Below, piece after piece: positions 48,246 to 57,151 of a stretch of DNA of 64,000 nucleotides (positions within the stretch are counted from its first letter, which is position 1; every line of letters starts with the position of its first letter). The notes beneath the pieces were generated by a model. It was not told the DNA's origin and did not search any database. It was given only the letters and a program-made list of their open reading frames with translations. The position numbers were made by a program, and so were the translations under genes. Source of the DNA: an uncultured Paracoccaceae bacterium (GTDB lineage: Bacteria; Pseudomonadota; Alphaproteobacteria; Rhodobacterales; Rhodobacteraceae); NCBI GenBank assembly GCA_943787785.1, contig CALSNT010000005.1:1-64000 (forward strand). The letters are read 5' to 3'.

Positions 48246-48899
48246 CTATTTGTCGTCGTCGTCCGAAGCGTCAGCCACATCGTCGGCTGCGTCTTCGGCA
48301 ACCTTGACCGGACCAGCGTCGTCGTCGCCGAAGTCTTCCACACCGGCAGCACCGATGTCGTCGAACAGCTCGGCAATTTCGAATTCAGCGGCGGCTTCTT
48401 CTTCCGCAGCCAGATCCTGGATTGACTTGCCGGCAGCCTGCAATTCCGCCTCTTCGGTCGAGCGTGCAACGTTGAGTTCAATCGACGCTTCAACTTCGGG
48501 GTGCAAGGTCACGAGAACCGTGTGCAAACCAAGTTCCTTGATTGGCGCAGTCAGGGCGACCTGCTTGCGATCAACCGAGAAACCTTCCGCGGTTGCCGCG
48601 TCGGCAGCGTCACGGGTCGAGACCGAGCCGTAAAGTGAGCCCGAATCAGACGCGGACCGGATCACAATGAACTGCTGCCCATCGAGTTTCTCGGCCAGCG
48701 ATTCGGCTTCTTTCTTGGTGTCCAGATTGCGCGCTTCCAGCTGCGCTTTCTGAGTTTCGAATTTGGCAACGTTCGCAGGCGACGCCCAAAGCGCTTTGCC
48801 CTGAGGCAACAGGAAGTTACGGGCATAGCCCTGTTTGACGCTGACGACTTCGCCCATCTGGCCCAGCTTGGACACGCGTTCTAGAAGGATCACATCCAT
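48246..48899 (-). CDS. rplI: 50S ribosomal protein L9 with acidic C-terminal extension
   Basis: A 217-residue L9. The N-terminal rRNA-binding domain [20 protein letters not shown] with [13 protein letters not shown] is followed by the long helix and the C-terminal domain to about residue 150. A further 65 residues are rich in Glu, Asp and Ala ([29 protein letters not shown], ending DDDDK). L9 is usually about 150 residues; acidic tails occur in alphaproteobacteria. It is the last gene of rpsF–rpsR–rplI. Confidence 0.95.
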   Translation of the reverse strand: MDVILLERVSKLGQMGEVVSVKQGYARNFLLPQGKALWASPANVAKFETQKAQLEARNLDTKKEAESLAEKLDGQQFIVIRSASDSGSLYGSVSTRDAADAATAEGFSVDRKQVALTAPIKELGLHTVLVTLHPEVEASIELNVARSTEEAELQAAGKSIQDLAAEEEAAAEFEIAELFDDIGAAGVEDFGDDDAGPVKVAEDAADDVADASDDDDK

Positions 48900-48911
48900 G
48901 ACGAAGTCTCC

Positions 48912-49139
48912 TTATTTGACGGCATAGGGCAGCAGCGCCAGAAACCGTGCGCGCTTGATCGCCCGGGCGAGGGCACGCTGGTTCTTGGCACCGACAGCGG
49001 TGATGCGGGAGGGGACGATCTTGCCACGCTCTGAGATGTAGCGCTGCAAAAGACGGGTGTCTTTGTAGTCGATCGTCGGTGCGTTATCGCCGGCAAACGG
49101 GTCGGTTTTGCGACGACGGAAAAACGGTTTTGAAGCCAT
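48912..49139 (-). CDS. rpsR: 30S ribosomal protein S18
   Basis: A 75-residue S18: [52 protein letters not shown] and [13 protein letters not shown] are all family-typical. It binds the platform of the 30S subunit together with S6, encoded just upstream. Confidence 0.97.
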   Translation of the reverse strand: MASKPFFRRRKTDPFAGDNAPTIDYKDTRLLQRYISERGKIVPSRITAVGAKNQRALARAIKRARFLALLPYAVK

Positions 49140-49179
49140 TGGTTATTGTCCTTTATTCATGTGTCAGATCAACAAGAGA

Positions 49180-49536
49180 TCAGCGGCGACGATCGCCGCG
49201 GTCGCCGCGCTCTTCACGCTTCTGCATCTGTGCGGATGGACCTTCTTCGTGCTTGTCGACCTTGATGGTCAGCACGCGCATGACATCTTCATGCAGGCGC
49301 ATCAGGCGCTCCATCTCCTGCACCGCCGGTGCCGGAGCATCGGTGCGCAGATAGGCATAGTGCCCCTTGCGGTTCTTGTTGATCTTGTAGGCCATCGTTT
49401 TGACGCCCCAATACTCCTGCTCGACGATGCTGCCGCCGTTGTCAGAAAGCACTGTGCCAAAATGTTCGATGAGTCCCTCGGCCTGGGTATTGGACAAATC
49501 CTGGCGCGAGATAAAAACATGCTCGTAAAGCGGCAT
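49180..49536 (-). CDS. rpsF: 30S ribosomal protein S6
   Basis: A 118-residue S6: MPLYEHVFISRQDLSNTQAE, the WGVKTMAYKINKNRKGHYAY strand pair, and an Arg/Asp/Glu-rich tail KREERGDRGDRRR. The start at 49536 is fixed by the MPLYEHV opening; an in-frame extension upstream is rejected. It is the first gene of the operon. The promoter should lie in 49537–49776, the gap to the divergent membrane protein gene. Confidence 0.96.
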   Translation of the reverse strand: MPLYEHVFISRQDLSNTQAEGLIEHFGTVLSDNGGSIVEQEYWGVKTMAYKINKNRKGHYAYLRTDAPAPAVQEMERLMRLHEDVMRVLTIKVDKHEEGPSAQMQKREERGDRGDRRR

Positions 49537-49776
49537 GGGTTCTCCGTTCACTGTTCGAGCGCACTTCAAAGGGGGGTCAAACCTTCCACGACCCGACCCA
49601 CGAGAGGCTGCGCTGTTCATATCCGTGTGGAAGGACGCGCGCTTATAGGCGGGGCGCGGAAATTCTGCAAGCGCGTCTGAATAATACACGCAAATTACAT
49701 GCAAGTGTCCAAATTTGAACAACTTTAACGCGCATAGCTGTATCGTTGTGAGAGTAAATCGGAGTATGCCGTCACG

Positions 49777-50397
49777 ATGACACGCGCATTGGAACAATAC
49801 GGCGCAGCGCCAGGTAAGGCGTCAAAGTCGATAAAAATCCGCGAAACCGCAAATGGTTACGCGGTTCACGAGGTATCCAGGCAGTTTGATCTGGATGCCA
49901 CTTTGGAGACCGTGCTGAGGTACTCCGGACTGGCGATCCTGTTGGCAGCGGGTGCGCTTTGGGTCATCCCAAGTAACATATTGGGCACTGACTTGATGCA
50001 GGCAAAACTCGGCCTGTCGATAGCGCTGATTTTGACCGGTTTTGTATTCTACTGGCTGGCGGCGCGTGGACTCAAAACGCAGATGTGCGTTGATTCAAAA
50101 AACCGCCGGATCGTGTTGGCTTATCTCAACAATCGCGGCCGCACACGGCATCAGAAAACTTTCACAATGCGTGATCTGGAAAGTTTCTACATCAAGCGTA
50201 CGAAAAACCCACTGGAGCCAGCGTCGCTCCATTTGCGGCTTCGGGGCGTCGGTGAGATCAAGGTGGCGAGTGGTTCCGAAGAAGAATTGAATGCATTGCA
50301 CGAAAGAATGTGCGCGGATCTGCAACCAGCCCGTCGTCGACTTGCCGAACGTCAGGAGCAAGACGAGAAACAGGCGCGGCTGTTGTCTGTCGCCTAA
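49777..50397 (+). CDS. Hypothetical membrane protein with two helices
   Basis: A 206-residue protein with two membrane helices (about 48–67, LRYSGLAILLAAGALWVIPS, and 75–95, LGLSIALILTGFVFYWLAAR) and a basic soluble C-terminal half (KNRRIVLAYLNNRGRTRHQK; FTMRDLESFYIKR). No family is recognised. Similar Gly- and Arg-flanked two-helix proteins occur in Roseobacters. It is divergent from rpsF and 99 bases before fabD. Confidence 0.65.
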   Translation: MTRALEQYGAAPGKASKSIKIRETANGYAVHEVSRQFDLDATLETVLRYSGLAILLAAGALWVIPSNILGTDLMQAKLGLSIALILTGFVFYWLAARGLKTQMCVDSKNRRIVLAYLNNRGRTRHQKTFTMRDLESFYIKRTKNPLEPASLHLRLRGVGEIKVASGSEEELNALHERMCADLQPARRRLAERQEQDEKQARLLSVA

Positions 50398-50496
50398 AAC
50401 GGAAGATCATTGATATTGATATAGACGACCCACCTGCATTGCTTGGCGTGCGGTGGCACGGTATGCGACCCTTGGTTCAGCGCAACGGAGGGGCTT

Positions 50497-51432
50497 ATGA
50501 AACGCGCATTTATTTTTCCCGGACAGGGGGCGCAGGCTGTTGGCATGGGGCGGGAGTTGGCCGATGCCTATCCTGAATCTCGAGCGGTTTTCCAGCAAGT
50601 GGACGACGCGCTAGGAGAGCCGCTGAGCAAGTTGATCTGGGAAGGCGATGCCGAAACTCTGACCCTGACCGCGAACGCTCAGCCCGCTTTGATGGCGACT
50701 TCAATGGCTGTGATGGCCGCGTTGGAGGCCGAGGGAGTGGGGGTGGAAAAAGCGTCCTTCGTGGCGGGGCATTCACTGGGAGAATATTCCGCATTGGCGG
50801 CCTCGGGTGCGCTTGGGGTTGGCGATGCGGCACGCTTGTTGCGGGTTCGCGGCGAGGCAATGCAAAAGGCAGTGCCTGTCGGTGTCGGCGCCATGGCAGC
50901 AGTTTTGGGGTTGGATATCAATGCCGTGCAGGCGGTCGCGGCAGAAGCCGCCGGCGACGAAGTCTGTCAGGCGGCCAATGACAATGATCCGGCGCAGGTG
51001 GTTGTGTCCGGTCATAAGGCGGCGGTCGAGCGGGCGTGTGAGATTGCTAAAGCCAAAGGCGCAAAGCGCGCAATCCTGTTGCCGGTGTCAGCGCCTTTCC
51101 ATTGTGAACTGATGCAACCCGCAGCGGATGCAATGTACGATGCACTGCAAGACGTGACGATCGCTGCGCCGAAAGTGCCTTTGGTCGCCAATGTGATTGC
51201 CGCAACTGCCGAGCCAGATCAAATCAAATCCGTGCTGGTTCAACAGGTTACCGGAGCTGTGCGCTGGCGGGACTCGGTGGAATTCATGGTCCAGAATGGC
51301 GTCACGGAATTCTGGGAAATCGGTGCGGGCAAGGCACTGAGCGGGATGGTGAGGCGGATCGCCAAGGAGGCCGAAACGCGTGCGGTGTCCTCGCCTGACG
51401 ATGTCAAAGCAGCGGCTGAAGCCGCTGGTTAG
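50497..51432 (+). CDS. fabD: Malonyl-CoA:ACP transacylase
   Basis: A 311-residue FabD that loads malonate on ACP. It opens MKRAFIFPGQGAQAVGMG and has the catalytic Ser in VAGHSLGEYSALAASGA and the catalytic His in LPVSAPFHCELMQPAA. GGAGGGG precedes the ATG at 50497; the longer frame from 50443 is rejected. It is the first gene of the fabD–(membrane protein)–fabG–acpP run. Confidence 0.95.
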   Translation: MKRAFIFPGQGAQAVGMGRELADAYPESRAVFQQVDDALGEPLSKLIWEGDAETLTLTANAQPALMATSMAVMAALEAEGVGVEKASFVAGHSLGEYSALAASGALGVGDAARLLRVRGEAMQKAVPVGVGAMAAVLGLDINAVQAVAAEAAGDEVCQAANDNDPAQVVVSGHKAAVERACEIAKAKGAKRAILLPVSAPFHCELMQPAADAMYDALQDVTIAAPKVPLVANVIAATAEPDQIKSVLVQQVTGAVRWRDSVEFMVQNGVTEFWEIGAGKALSGMVRRIAKEAETRAVSSPDDVKAAAEAAG

Positions 51433-51441
51433 GAGGGCGCT

Positions 51442-51846
51442 GTGACATTTGAAGAGGCAGTTGCAATGCAGCCGCAATGGGTCGGCTGGTGGCTGTACTG
51501 GTTGATGTTCGGCACGTTGGTGTTGCCGCTCGCGCTCTTGATCTGGCGACCGACGCGAGTGGCGGGGCTGTTGACGGTTTTGGCGACCGTGGCTGGTGGG
51601 TTTGGCGTGACGTCAATGTTCAACAGCATGGGGTACGTCAAATTGCTGGGCCTGCCCCATGTGGTCATCTGGACGCCGCTGGTTATCTGGTTGATCGTAT
51701 TGCTACGCGGACGGGATATGCCGGTGTGGCCTCGGCGGATTCTGAGTTTGGTGATCCTGACGATCCTGGTCTCGCTGGCGTTCGACTATGTGGACGTCAT
51801 CAGGTACTTGCTGGGCGAACGCGCGCCGCTGGTTGAGGCGGTCTGA
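51442..51846 (+). CDS. Hypothetical membrane protein between fabD and fabG
   Basis: A 134-residue protein from a GTG start with four hydrophobic segments (about 14–36, 42–60, 72–90, 96–118): WVGWWLYWLMFGTLVLPLAL, VAGLLTVLATVAGGFGVTSM, HVVIWTPLVIWLIVLLRG and ILSLVILTILVSLAFDYVDV. Gaps of 9 and 24 bases to its neighbours place it in the fatty-acid operon. No known domain is recognised. A role in lipid metabolism is inferred from position only. Confidence 0.7.
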   Translation: MTFEEAVAMQPQWVGWWLYWLMFGTLVLPLALLIWRPTRVAGLLTVLATVAGGFGVTSMFNSMGYVKLLGLPHVVIWTPLVIWLIVLLRGRDMPVWPRRILSLVILTILVSLAFDYVDVIRYLLGERAPLVEAV

Positions 51847-51870
51847 ACTTTTGAAAAATGGAAGCTGACT

Positions 51871-52608
51871 ATGTTTGATCTGACGGGAAAATCGGCGCTG
51901 GTGACCGGCGCGTCCGGGGGTATTGGCGGAGCGATAGCCACGGCTCTGCACGGGGCCGGGGCGACGGTTGGTCTGTCTGGCACGCGAGAGGGGCCGCTGA
52001 ATGATCTGGCTGGGCAGTTGGGCGATCGTGCTCATGTGCTTCCCTGCAACCTGTCGGACATGGAGGCAGTTGCTGACCTGCCGAAGACGGCAGCAGAGGC
52101 GATGGGTAGCCTCGATATCCTCGTGAACAATGCCGGGATCACGCGGGACAATATCTTCATGCGGATGTCTGATGAAGAATGGGATCAAGTGATTTCTGTG
52201 AACCTCACGGCCTCGATGAAGCTGTGCAAATCGGCGATCCGGGGGATGATGAAGGCGCGATGGGGGCGGATTGTGAACATCACCTCGGTCGTCGGGGCGA
52301 CGGGAAATCCGGGACAGGCGAACTATGCCGCTGCCAAGGCCGGGCTGACGGGGATGAGCAAATCGTTGGCCTATGAGGTCGCAAGCCGGGGGATCACGGT
52401 GAACTGCATCGCACCGGGGTTCATTACAACTGCGATGACCGACAAATTGAGTGACGATCAGAAGGCAAGTATCCTGACGCAGGTGCCTGCAGGGCGGATG
52501 GGTGACGCAACGGAAATTGGAGCTGCCGCACTGTATCTGGCAAGTGACGAAGCGGCATATGTCACCGGTGCGACCTTGCATGTTAACGGAGGCATGGCCA
52601 TGTTCTGA
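51871..52608 (+). CDS. fabG: 3-oxoacyl-ACP reductase
   Basis: A 245-residue short-chain dehydrogenase. The NADPH loop is TGASGGIGGAIATAL, then DILVNNAGITRDNIFMRMSD, catalytic Ser in VNITSVVGATGNPGQ, and the YxxxK in NYAAAKAGLTGMSKSLAYE. The C-terminal GFITTAMTDKLSDDQK is typical of FabG. It reduces beta-ketoacyl-ACP in elongation. It lies between fabD and acpP, as in many bacteria. Confidence 0.96.
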   Translation: MFDLTGKSALVTGASGGIGGAIATALHGAGATVGLSGTREGPLNDLAGQLGDRAHVLPCNLSDMEAVADLPKTAAEAMGSLDILVNNAGITRDNIFMRMSDEEWDQVISVNLTASMKLCKSAIRGMMKARWGRIVNITSVVGATGNPGQANYAAAKAGLTGMSKSLAYEVASRGITVNCIAPGFITTAMTDKLSDDQKASILTQVPAGRMGDATEIGAAALYLASDEAAYVTGATLHVNGGMAMF

Positions 52609-52695
52609 GCGCGTCAATGATCGTTTGCGTTCGAGGAACCTTGTGATAGAAGCGGCGCAGATTGTCACTGATCCGTGATCGGACCTGACATTTTT

Positions 52696-52754
52696 CCCGT
52701 GATTTCACGGGGTTAGAACGATCCTTCGGGGTCAGAAAGTGATCTTTCGGGATC
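52696..52754 (+). promoter_or_regulatory. Three small hairpins in the acpP leader, two with UUCG loops
   Basis: CCCGTGA-TT-TCACGGG (52696–52711) is followed by GATCC-TTCG-GGGTC (52720–52733) and GATCT-TTCG-GGATC (52741–52754). The last two are tandem near-copies whose differences keep the stems paired. They lie 50 bases before the acpP start. A role in RNA stability or regulation is inferred; the first could also be a weak terminator for fabG. Confidence 0.5.
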
Positions 52755-52804
52755 AAAGACAATGGCGGGTTGCGACCCCCATAAGGAACGTGAGGATATA
52801 TCAT

Positions 52805-53038
52805 ATGAGCGACATTGAAGATCGCGTACGCAAGATCGTCGTCGAGCATCTGGGCGTCGAAGAGGCAAAAGTAACCGAGAATGCGTCGTTCATCGACGAC
52901 CTGGGTGCGGACAGCCTGGACACCGTTGAACTGGTGATGGCGTTCGAAGAAGAATTCGGGATTGAGATCCCTGACGATGCGGCAGAAACGATCCAGTCGT
53001 TCGGCGACGCGGTCGGTTTCATCAAGAAAGCGCAGTAA
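52805..53038 (+). CDS. acpP: Acyl carrier protein
   Basis: A 77-residue acidic four-helix ACP. Ser in [20 protein letters not shown] carries the phosphopantetheine arm. The start [20 protein letters not shown] at 52805 is preferred to an earlier in-frame GTG because of AAGGAACGTGAGG upstream. It carries the growing chain for FabD, FabG and FabF. A strong terminator follows. Confidence 0.97.
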   Translation: MSDIEDRVRKIVVEHLGVEEAKVTENASFIDDLGADSLDTVELVMAFEEEFGIEIPDDAAETIQSFGDAVGFIKKAQ

Positions 53039-53067
53039 GCGCCTCAGTTCCAAGCGGAATTTTCTGA

Positions 53068-53099
53068 AATGCGGTGCGCCAACGCGCGCCGCATTTTTT
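53068..53099 (+). terminator. Intrinsic terminator after acpP
   Basis: AATGCGGTGCGC-CAAC-GCGCGCCGCATT (12-bp stem with one G·U) is followed by TTTTT, 29 bases after the acpP stop. It ends the fabD–acpP message just before the convergent sulfotransferase gene. Confidence 0.9.
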
Positions 53100-53116
53100 A
53101 TTATTTCGTCGCGAAT

Positions 53117-53968
53117 TCACTGATCATGTGGTCGACCAAAAAGCCGATGCCTCAGCCGTTTCAACGGGCTGCGATACGGGCGCGGGTATTTTGCGTGCCG
53201 ATATGTGTCTTGGTGGAATGCTATCGGGCTGAGCACCCGTTCTGCTTCGGCGGATATCTGTGCTTTCTCTTGCGCCAGCGCAGTATATCGCCCGCTGTCA
53301 GACGCAATTCTGTAGTTTAATCGTTCGTCATCGACCTCGCGACCGAGTGCGCAGGCAATTTGGTGAATCACACCGCGCATGTCGGATAGCATCATCTTTT
53401 CGGCTACTAAGATTGGCGTAACTCCACTGAAGGCAAAGAAGGCCTGCCAGCCAGCCTCATTCACTAGCATCGCGTTGAGCCCTGCGCGTATGCTCGGATA
53501 GAAAAATGACGCCCTGTCAGTGGTCGGTCGGTTTGGAAAATCGTTTGACCAGTGATGGTAGCATCTGGCAGCTGCGTCCGACACCACCTGCGCGCGCACA
53601 TCCGATCGGACCAATTTTACCACTACCGCATCGTCAAACAGATTTTGTCCGACGGGGTTTGTGAGCGAAGCTAAGAATTGGCCGAATTGGAGTTTTGTTG
53701 CGAACAACCCATCGCGTGAGCGCGCGTTGTAAAGCAAATCCACGTAACTCTGGACGGACCAATCTTCCACTATTCCGCTGTCTTTGGTCCTTTGCATCTC
53801 TTCTCGGCCGAAATATTCATCGGGGGCGGCCATTCCAGCGGCGGTGAGGTGGGAGCAAAAAGTCGTGCTCATGGTACGTGGTGCTGAGCAGATTATCAGC
53901 TTTTGACGAACTGGAGGCGCGTTGGCCTGCATTGACTGCGTAAGTGGAAGATCACGGAATGGGAGCAT
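53117..53968 (-). CDS. Stf0-like sulfotransferase, inserted in the fatty-acid cluster
   Basis: About 283 residues. The 5'-PAPS binding region is KLIICSAPRTMSTTFCSHLT, followed by TAAGMAAPDEYFGREEMQR, DGLFATKLQFGQFLASL and VVVKLVRSDVRAQVVSDAAA with the 3'-phosphate Arg/Ser. This fits Stf0-type sulfotransferases that sulfate small molecules or sugars (trehalose in mycobacteria); the acceptor here is unknown. The start is uncertain (53968, or 53930 at MQANAPP). It lies reversed between acpP and fabF with lower GC than its neighbours, which suggests transfer. Confidence 0.72.
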   Translation of the reverse strand: MLPFRDLPLTQSMQANAPPVRQKLIICSAPRTMSTTFCSHLTAAGMAAPDEYFGREEMQRTKDSGIVEDWSVQSYVDLLYNARSRDGLFATKLQFGQFLASLTNPVGQNLFDDAVVVKLVRSDVRAQVVSDAAARCYHHWSNDFPNRPTTDRASFFYPSIRAGLNAMLVNEAGWQAFFAFSGVTPILVAEKMMLSDMRGVIHQIACALGREVDDERLNYRIASDSGRYTALAQEKAQISAEAERVLSPIAFHQDTYRHAKYPRPYRSPLKRLRHRLFGRPHDQ

Positions 53969-54233
53969 TGGGTAATTACCTCGACTACGCGTGCGGCAAA
54001 TCTGCAATGAACCGCGAACATAAACCCGGTAGCATGGTCATACGCGGCAAGAAATGCCTTGGTATGGTGGCGCTTTGCCGATCTTTGGAAACGACAAATG
54101 CAATCAAACGCGCCACTGCGCGGCGGTCAAATTGGTAAGCGACGAATTGCCGGACGCTGCCCTTGCCCCTGTTCACAGATGACGTGTAAAACCGCGGGAA
54201 CGAATTTCGTGCGGAAAATCAGGGGCGAAGCCA

Positions 54234-55496
54234 ATGCGTCGAGTGGTTGTGACCGGGCTGGGGATGGTGTCGCCGCTGGCATCGGGGGTCGATGAAAGCT
54301 GGAAGCGTCTGCTGGCGGGCGAGTCCGGGGCTGATACGATTTCGCTTTTTGATGCCAGCCATCTTGCCACGACCTATGCCTGTGAGGTCCCGCGTGGCGA
54401 TGGGACAGCCGGGACATTCAATGCTGATGACTGGATGGAACCGAAGGATCAGCGCAAGGTTGATCCGTTCATTATCTTCGCGGTTGCGGCGGCGGATATG
54501 GCACTTGCGGATGCTGGCTGGGCACCGGAATCGGATGAGGACCAGTTTCGCAGTGGGGTTCTGATTGGGTCCGGGATCGGGGGTCTTACCTCGATTGCCG
54601 AGACGGCGGTGCTGATCAAGGAAAAGGGTCCGCGGCGGGTGTCGCCGTTCTTTATTCCGTCGTCGCTAATAAATCTGGCGTCGGGACAGGTCAGCATCAA
54701 GCACGGGCTCAAGGGGCCGAACCATGCGGTGGTGACGGCCTGTTCAACGGGCGCGCATGCGATCGGTGATGCAGCGCGGTTGATTATGCTGGGTGATGCG
54801 GATGTGATGGTTGCGGGCGGGGCTGAAGCGCCGATTTCCGAGATTGGGGTGGCCGGGTTCAACGCATGTAAGGCGCTGAGCACGAAGCGTGGGGATGCTC
54901 CGAAAGAAGCGTCGCGGCCCTTTGACGAGGATCGAGACGGGTTCGTAATGGGCGAGGGCGCAGGGATTGTGGTTCTGGAAGAGCGTGAGCATGCGATTGC
55001 GCGCGGTGCGACGATCCACGCCGAGGTACTGGGCTACGGGCTGTCGGGTGATGCTTATCATATCACCGCGCCGGCGGCGGATGGCGATGGCGGCTTCCGG
55101 TCGATGTCGGCGGCGTTGAAAAACGCCGGTTTGAAGCCTGGGGATCTGGATTACATCAACGCACATGGGACGTCGACAATGGCGGATGTGATTGAGCTTG
55201 GCGCGGTTGAACGCTTGTTGGGGGATGCGGCGGATGGGGTGACGATGTCGTCGACCAAATCGGCGACGGGGCATCTTCTGGGGGCTGCTGGTTCGGTCGA
55301 GGCGATCTTCTCGATCCTGGCAATCCGCGATCAGCTGGCTCCGCCGACGATCAATCTTGAGAACCCGGCGGTTGAAACCAAACTGGACCTGGCGCCGCGT
55401 GAGGCGCGCAGCCGTAAGATCGACTATGCGTTGTCGAATTCATTTGGGTTCGGGGGCACCAATGCCTCGGTCATTTTCGGGCAGGGGGATCGCTGA
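54234..55496 (+). CDS. fabF: 3-oxoacyl-ACP synthase II
   Basis: A 420-residue condensing enzyme with MRRVVVTGLGMVSPLASGVD, the catalytic Cys in VVTACSTGAHAIGDAARLIM, His in YINAHGTSTMADVIEL and SATGHLLGAAGSVEAIFS, and the ending NSFGFGGTNASVIF. It elongates acyl-ACP with malonyl-ACP. It overlaps mltG by one base. A 265-base gap without a gene separates it from the sulfotransferase and should hold its own promoter. Confidence 0.97.
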   Translation: MRRVVVTGLGMVSPLASGVDESWKRLLAGESGADTISLFDASHLATTYACEVPRGDGTAGTFNADDWMEPKDQRKVDPFIIFAVAAADMALADAGWAPESDEDQFRSGVLIGSGIGGLTSIAETAVLIKEKGPRRVSPFFIPSSLINLASGQVSIKHGLKGPNHAVVTACSTGAHAIGDAARLIMLGDADVMVAGGAEAPISEIGVAGFNACKALSTKRGDAPKEASRPFDEDRDGFVMGEGAGIVVLEEREHAIARGATIHAEVLGYGLSGDAYHITAPAADGDGGFRSMSAALKNAGLKPGDLDYINAHGTSTMADVIELGAVERLLGDAADGVTMSSTKSATGHLLGAAGSVEAIFSILAIRDQLAPPTINLENPAVETKLDLAPREARSRKIDYALSNSFGFGGTNASVIFGQGDR

Positions 55497-56653
55497 TGTG
55501 GCGTCACATTGCGTCTAATGGGCTGACGATCCTACTGGTCGGGCTGGTGGCGGCAGCAGGGGCGGTGGCCTGGGCGAAGGTTGAGTATGTCGCGCAGGGG
55601 CCGCTGGAACGGGCAGTCTGTTTGAAGGTCGAGCCGGGGTCGCGGATGCGGGGGATTTCCGAACGATTGGCAGACATGGGCGCTGTGCGTTCGGCTGGGC
55701 TGTTCCGGATGGGCGCGGATTACACGGATCGCACGAAGCTGCTGAAGGCGGGGAGTTTTCTGTTGCCGCCGGGGGCGTCGATGGATGAGATCACGGATCT
55801 GATTACCAAGGGCGGAGCAAGTAGTTGCGGCGTGGAGTTAGTGTATCGGATTAAAGTTAACGGATTGCAGGCTCAGGTGCGCGAATTGGATCCGGAAACG
55901 GATAAATTCGAGGTAAAGGCGGAGTTTGAGCCGGGTGTTGATGAAGCTCCGGCGGAATATATCGCGGCGCGGGATGATGCGGACACGCGGATTAGTGTTG
56001 TGCTGGTTGAAGGCACGACTGTCTGGCAGGCTGTCGAAGGGTTGAAAGCTGCCGATTTCTTGAGTGGTGACCTTGGTGACGGATTGCCGGACGAGGGCTC
56101 ATTAGCGCCTGACAGCTACGAGGTGCGTTCGGGTGCGGACCGGGCCGAGTTAGTGGCCAAGATGGAAGCGGCGCAGGCGGCACGACTGGAGCGGGTCTGG
56201 AAGGATCGTGCCGATGAATTGCCAGTGGCAACACCGGCTGAGGCATTGGTGCTGGCCTCAATCATCGAGAAAGAAACAGGCCTGCCGGAAGAGCGGGGGC
56301 AAGTCGCCTCGGTTTTCGTTAACCGGCTCAATCAGGGAATCCGGCTGCAGACGGATCCGGCGGTGATCTATGGGGTCACCGGCGGCGAGGGCGTTCTGGG
56401 GCGCGGGCTGCGACGCTCGGAATTGGACCGTGAGACGCCGTATAATACCTATACGGTGGCCGGGTTGCCGCCGACGCCGATTGCTAATCCGGGGCTGGCG
56501 GCGCTTGAGGCGGCGGTGAATCCCGATAGCTCTCCGTTCATATACTTTGTGGCGGACGGGACCGGCGGGCATGCGTTTGCGGAGACTCTGGCGGAGCATA
56601 ACAAGAATGTTGCGGCCTGGAGGCGGATCGAGAGGGATCGCGCCAATCAATAA
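55496..56653 (+). CDS. mltG: Endolytic murein transglycosylase MltG
   Basis: A 385-residue protein with one N-terminal membrane helix (about 10–28) and a YceG-like domain. Seen are LVEGTTVWQAVEGLKAADFL, PDEGSLAPDSYEVRSG, VLASIIEKETGLPEERGQVA with the catalytic Glu, and TPYNTYTVAGLPPTPIANPG. It cuts nascent glycan strands in the periplasm. It is coupled to fabF. The GTA cluster starts 174 bases downstream. Confidence 0.93.
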   Translation: MWRHIASNGLTILLVGLVAAAGAVAWAKVEYVAQGPLERAVCLKVEPGSRMRGISERLADMGAVRSAGLFRMGADYTDRTKLLKAGSFLLPPGASMDEITDLITKGGASSCGVELVYRIKVNGLQAQVRELDPETDKFEVKAEFEPGVDEAPAEYIAARDDADTRISVVLVEGTTVWQAVEGLKAADFLSGDLGDGLPDEGSLAPDSYEVRSGADRAELVAKMEAAQAARLERVWKDRADELPVATPAEALVLASIIEKETGLPEERGQVASVFVNRLNQGIRLQTDPAVIYGVTGGEGVLGRGLRRSELDRETPYNTYTVAGLPPTPIANPGLAALEAAVNPDSSPFIYFVADGTGGHAFAETLAEHNKNVAAWRRIERDRANQ

Positions 56654-56750
56654 GTTTTACAATGAGTTGCGGGCGGCGCGTTAACCCCTTGTTGGTTGAC
56701 GCATCGACCTCTCCGACCTAGGAGTCGGGACAGGCTAGAAGAAGTGGGCG

Positions 56751-56782
56751 GGCGGTTTCGAGGATACTCGGGGCCGCCTTTT
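56751..56782 (+). promoter_or_regulatory. Two-part hairpin in the GTA leader
   Basis: GGCGG (56751) pairs with CCGCC (56774–56778) around an inner stem CGAG-GATA-CTCG, followed by TTTTCC. It may be a weak terminator (end of mltG transcription) or an attenuator before the GTA genes. Upstream, at about 56690, GTTAACC is a CtrA-like half-site. Confidence 0.4.
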
Positions 56783-56827
56783 CCGTTTCTCTCGTACGGA
56801 ACCCGTATGAGAGGCAATTCAAGACAT

Positions 56828-57151
56828 ATGGAACCAATGGACCCGAATGGGGACGACGATCGGCTGGCGCGGCTGCAGGGGGACGCGTTGGCAATTTTGG
56901 AGCGAATGACAGCGGCTTTGGCATCGATCACCGATGATCTGGAAGCCGGTAACACGGCCCCTGCGGCGGAAGTTCGCAAGACAATCACACTATTCAGTCA
57001 GGCCGAAATGACGGTTCTGGAGAAGAGGAAACAACTTGAAAACGTCCTTGGAAATCAAAACGGCGCTGGCGCGGAACTTGACCTTGGCGTGGCCCGACGG
57101 GAAATCATCGGCCGCCTGGATCGCCTGCGCGGAACCGGAGATTCAGGCTGA
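56828..57151 (+). CDS. GTA small terminase-like protein (gene g1)
   Basis: A 107-residue protein, largely helical: RLARLQGDALAILERMTAAL, KTITLFSQAEMTVLEKRKQ and GVARREIIGRLDRLRGTG. This fits the first gene of the Rhodobacter capsulatus-type gene transfer agent cluster, proposed to be the small terminase. ATG 56828 is chosen by the family opening (MEPMDPNGDDD); 56807 is an alternative. It overlaps the next frame by 116 bases, similar to the g1/g2 overlap in GTA clusters. Confidence 0.75.
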   Translation: MEPMDPNGDDDRLARLQGDALAILERMTAALASITDDLEAGNTAPAAEVRKTITLFSQAEMTVLEKRKQLENVLGNQNGAGAELDLGVARREIIGRLDRLRGTGDSG

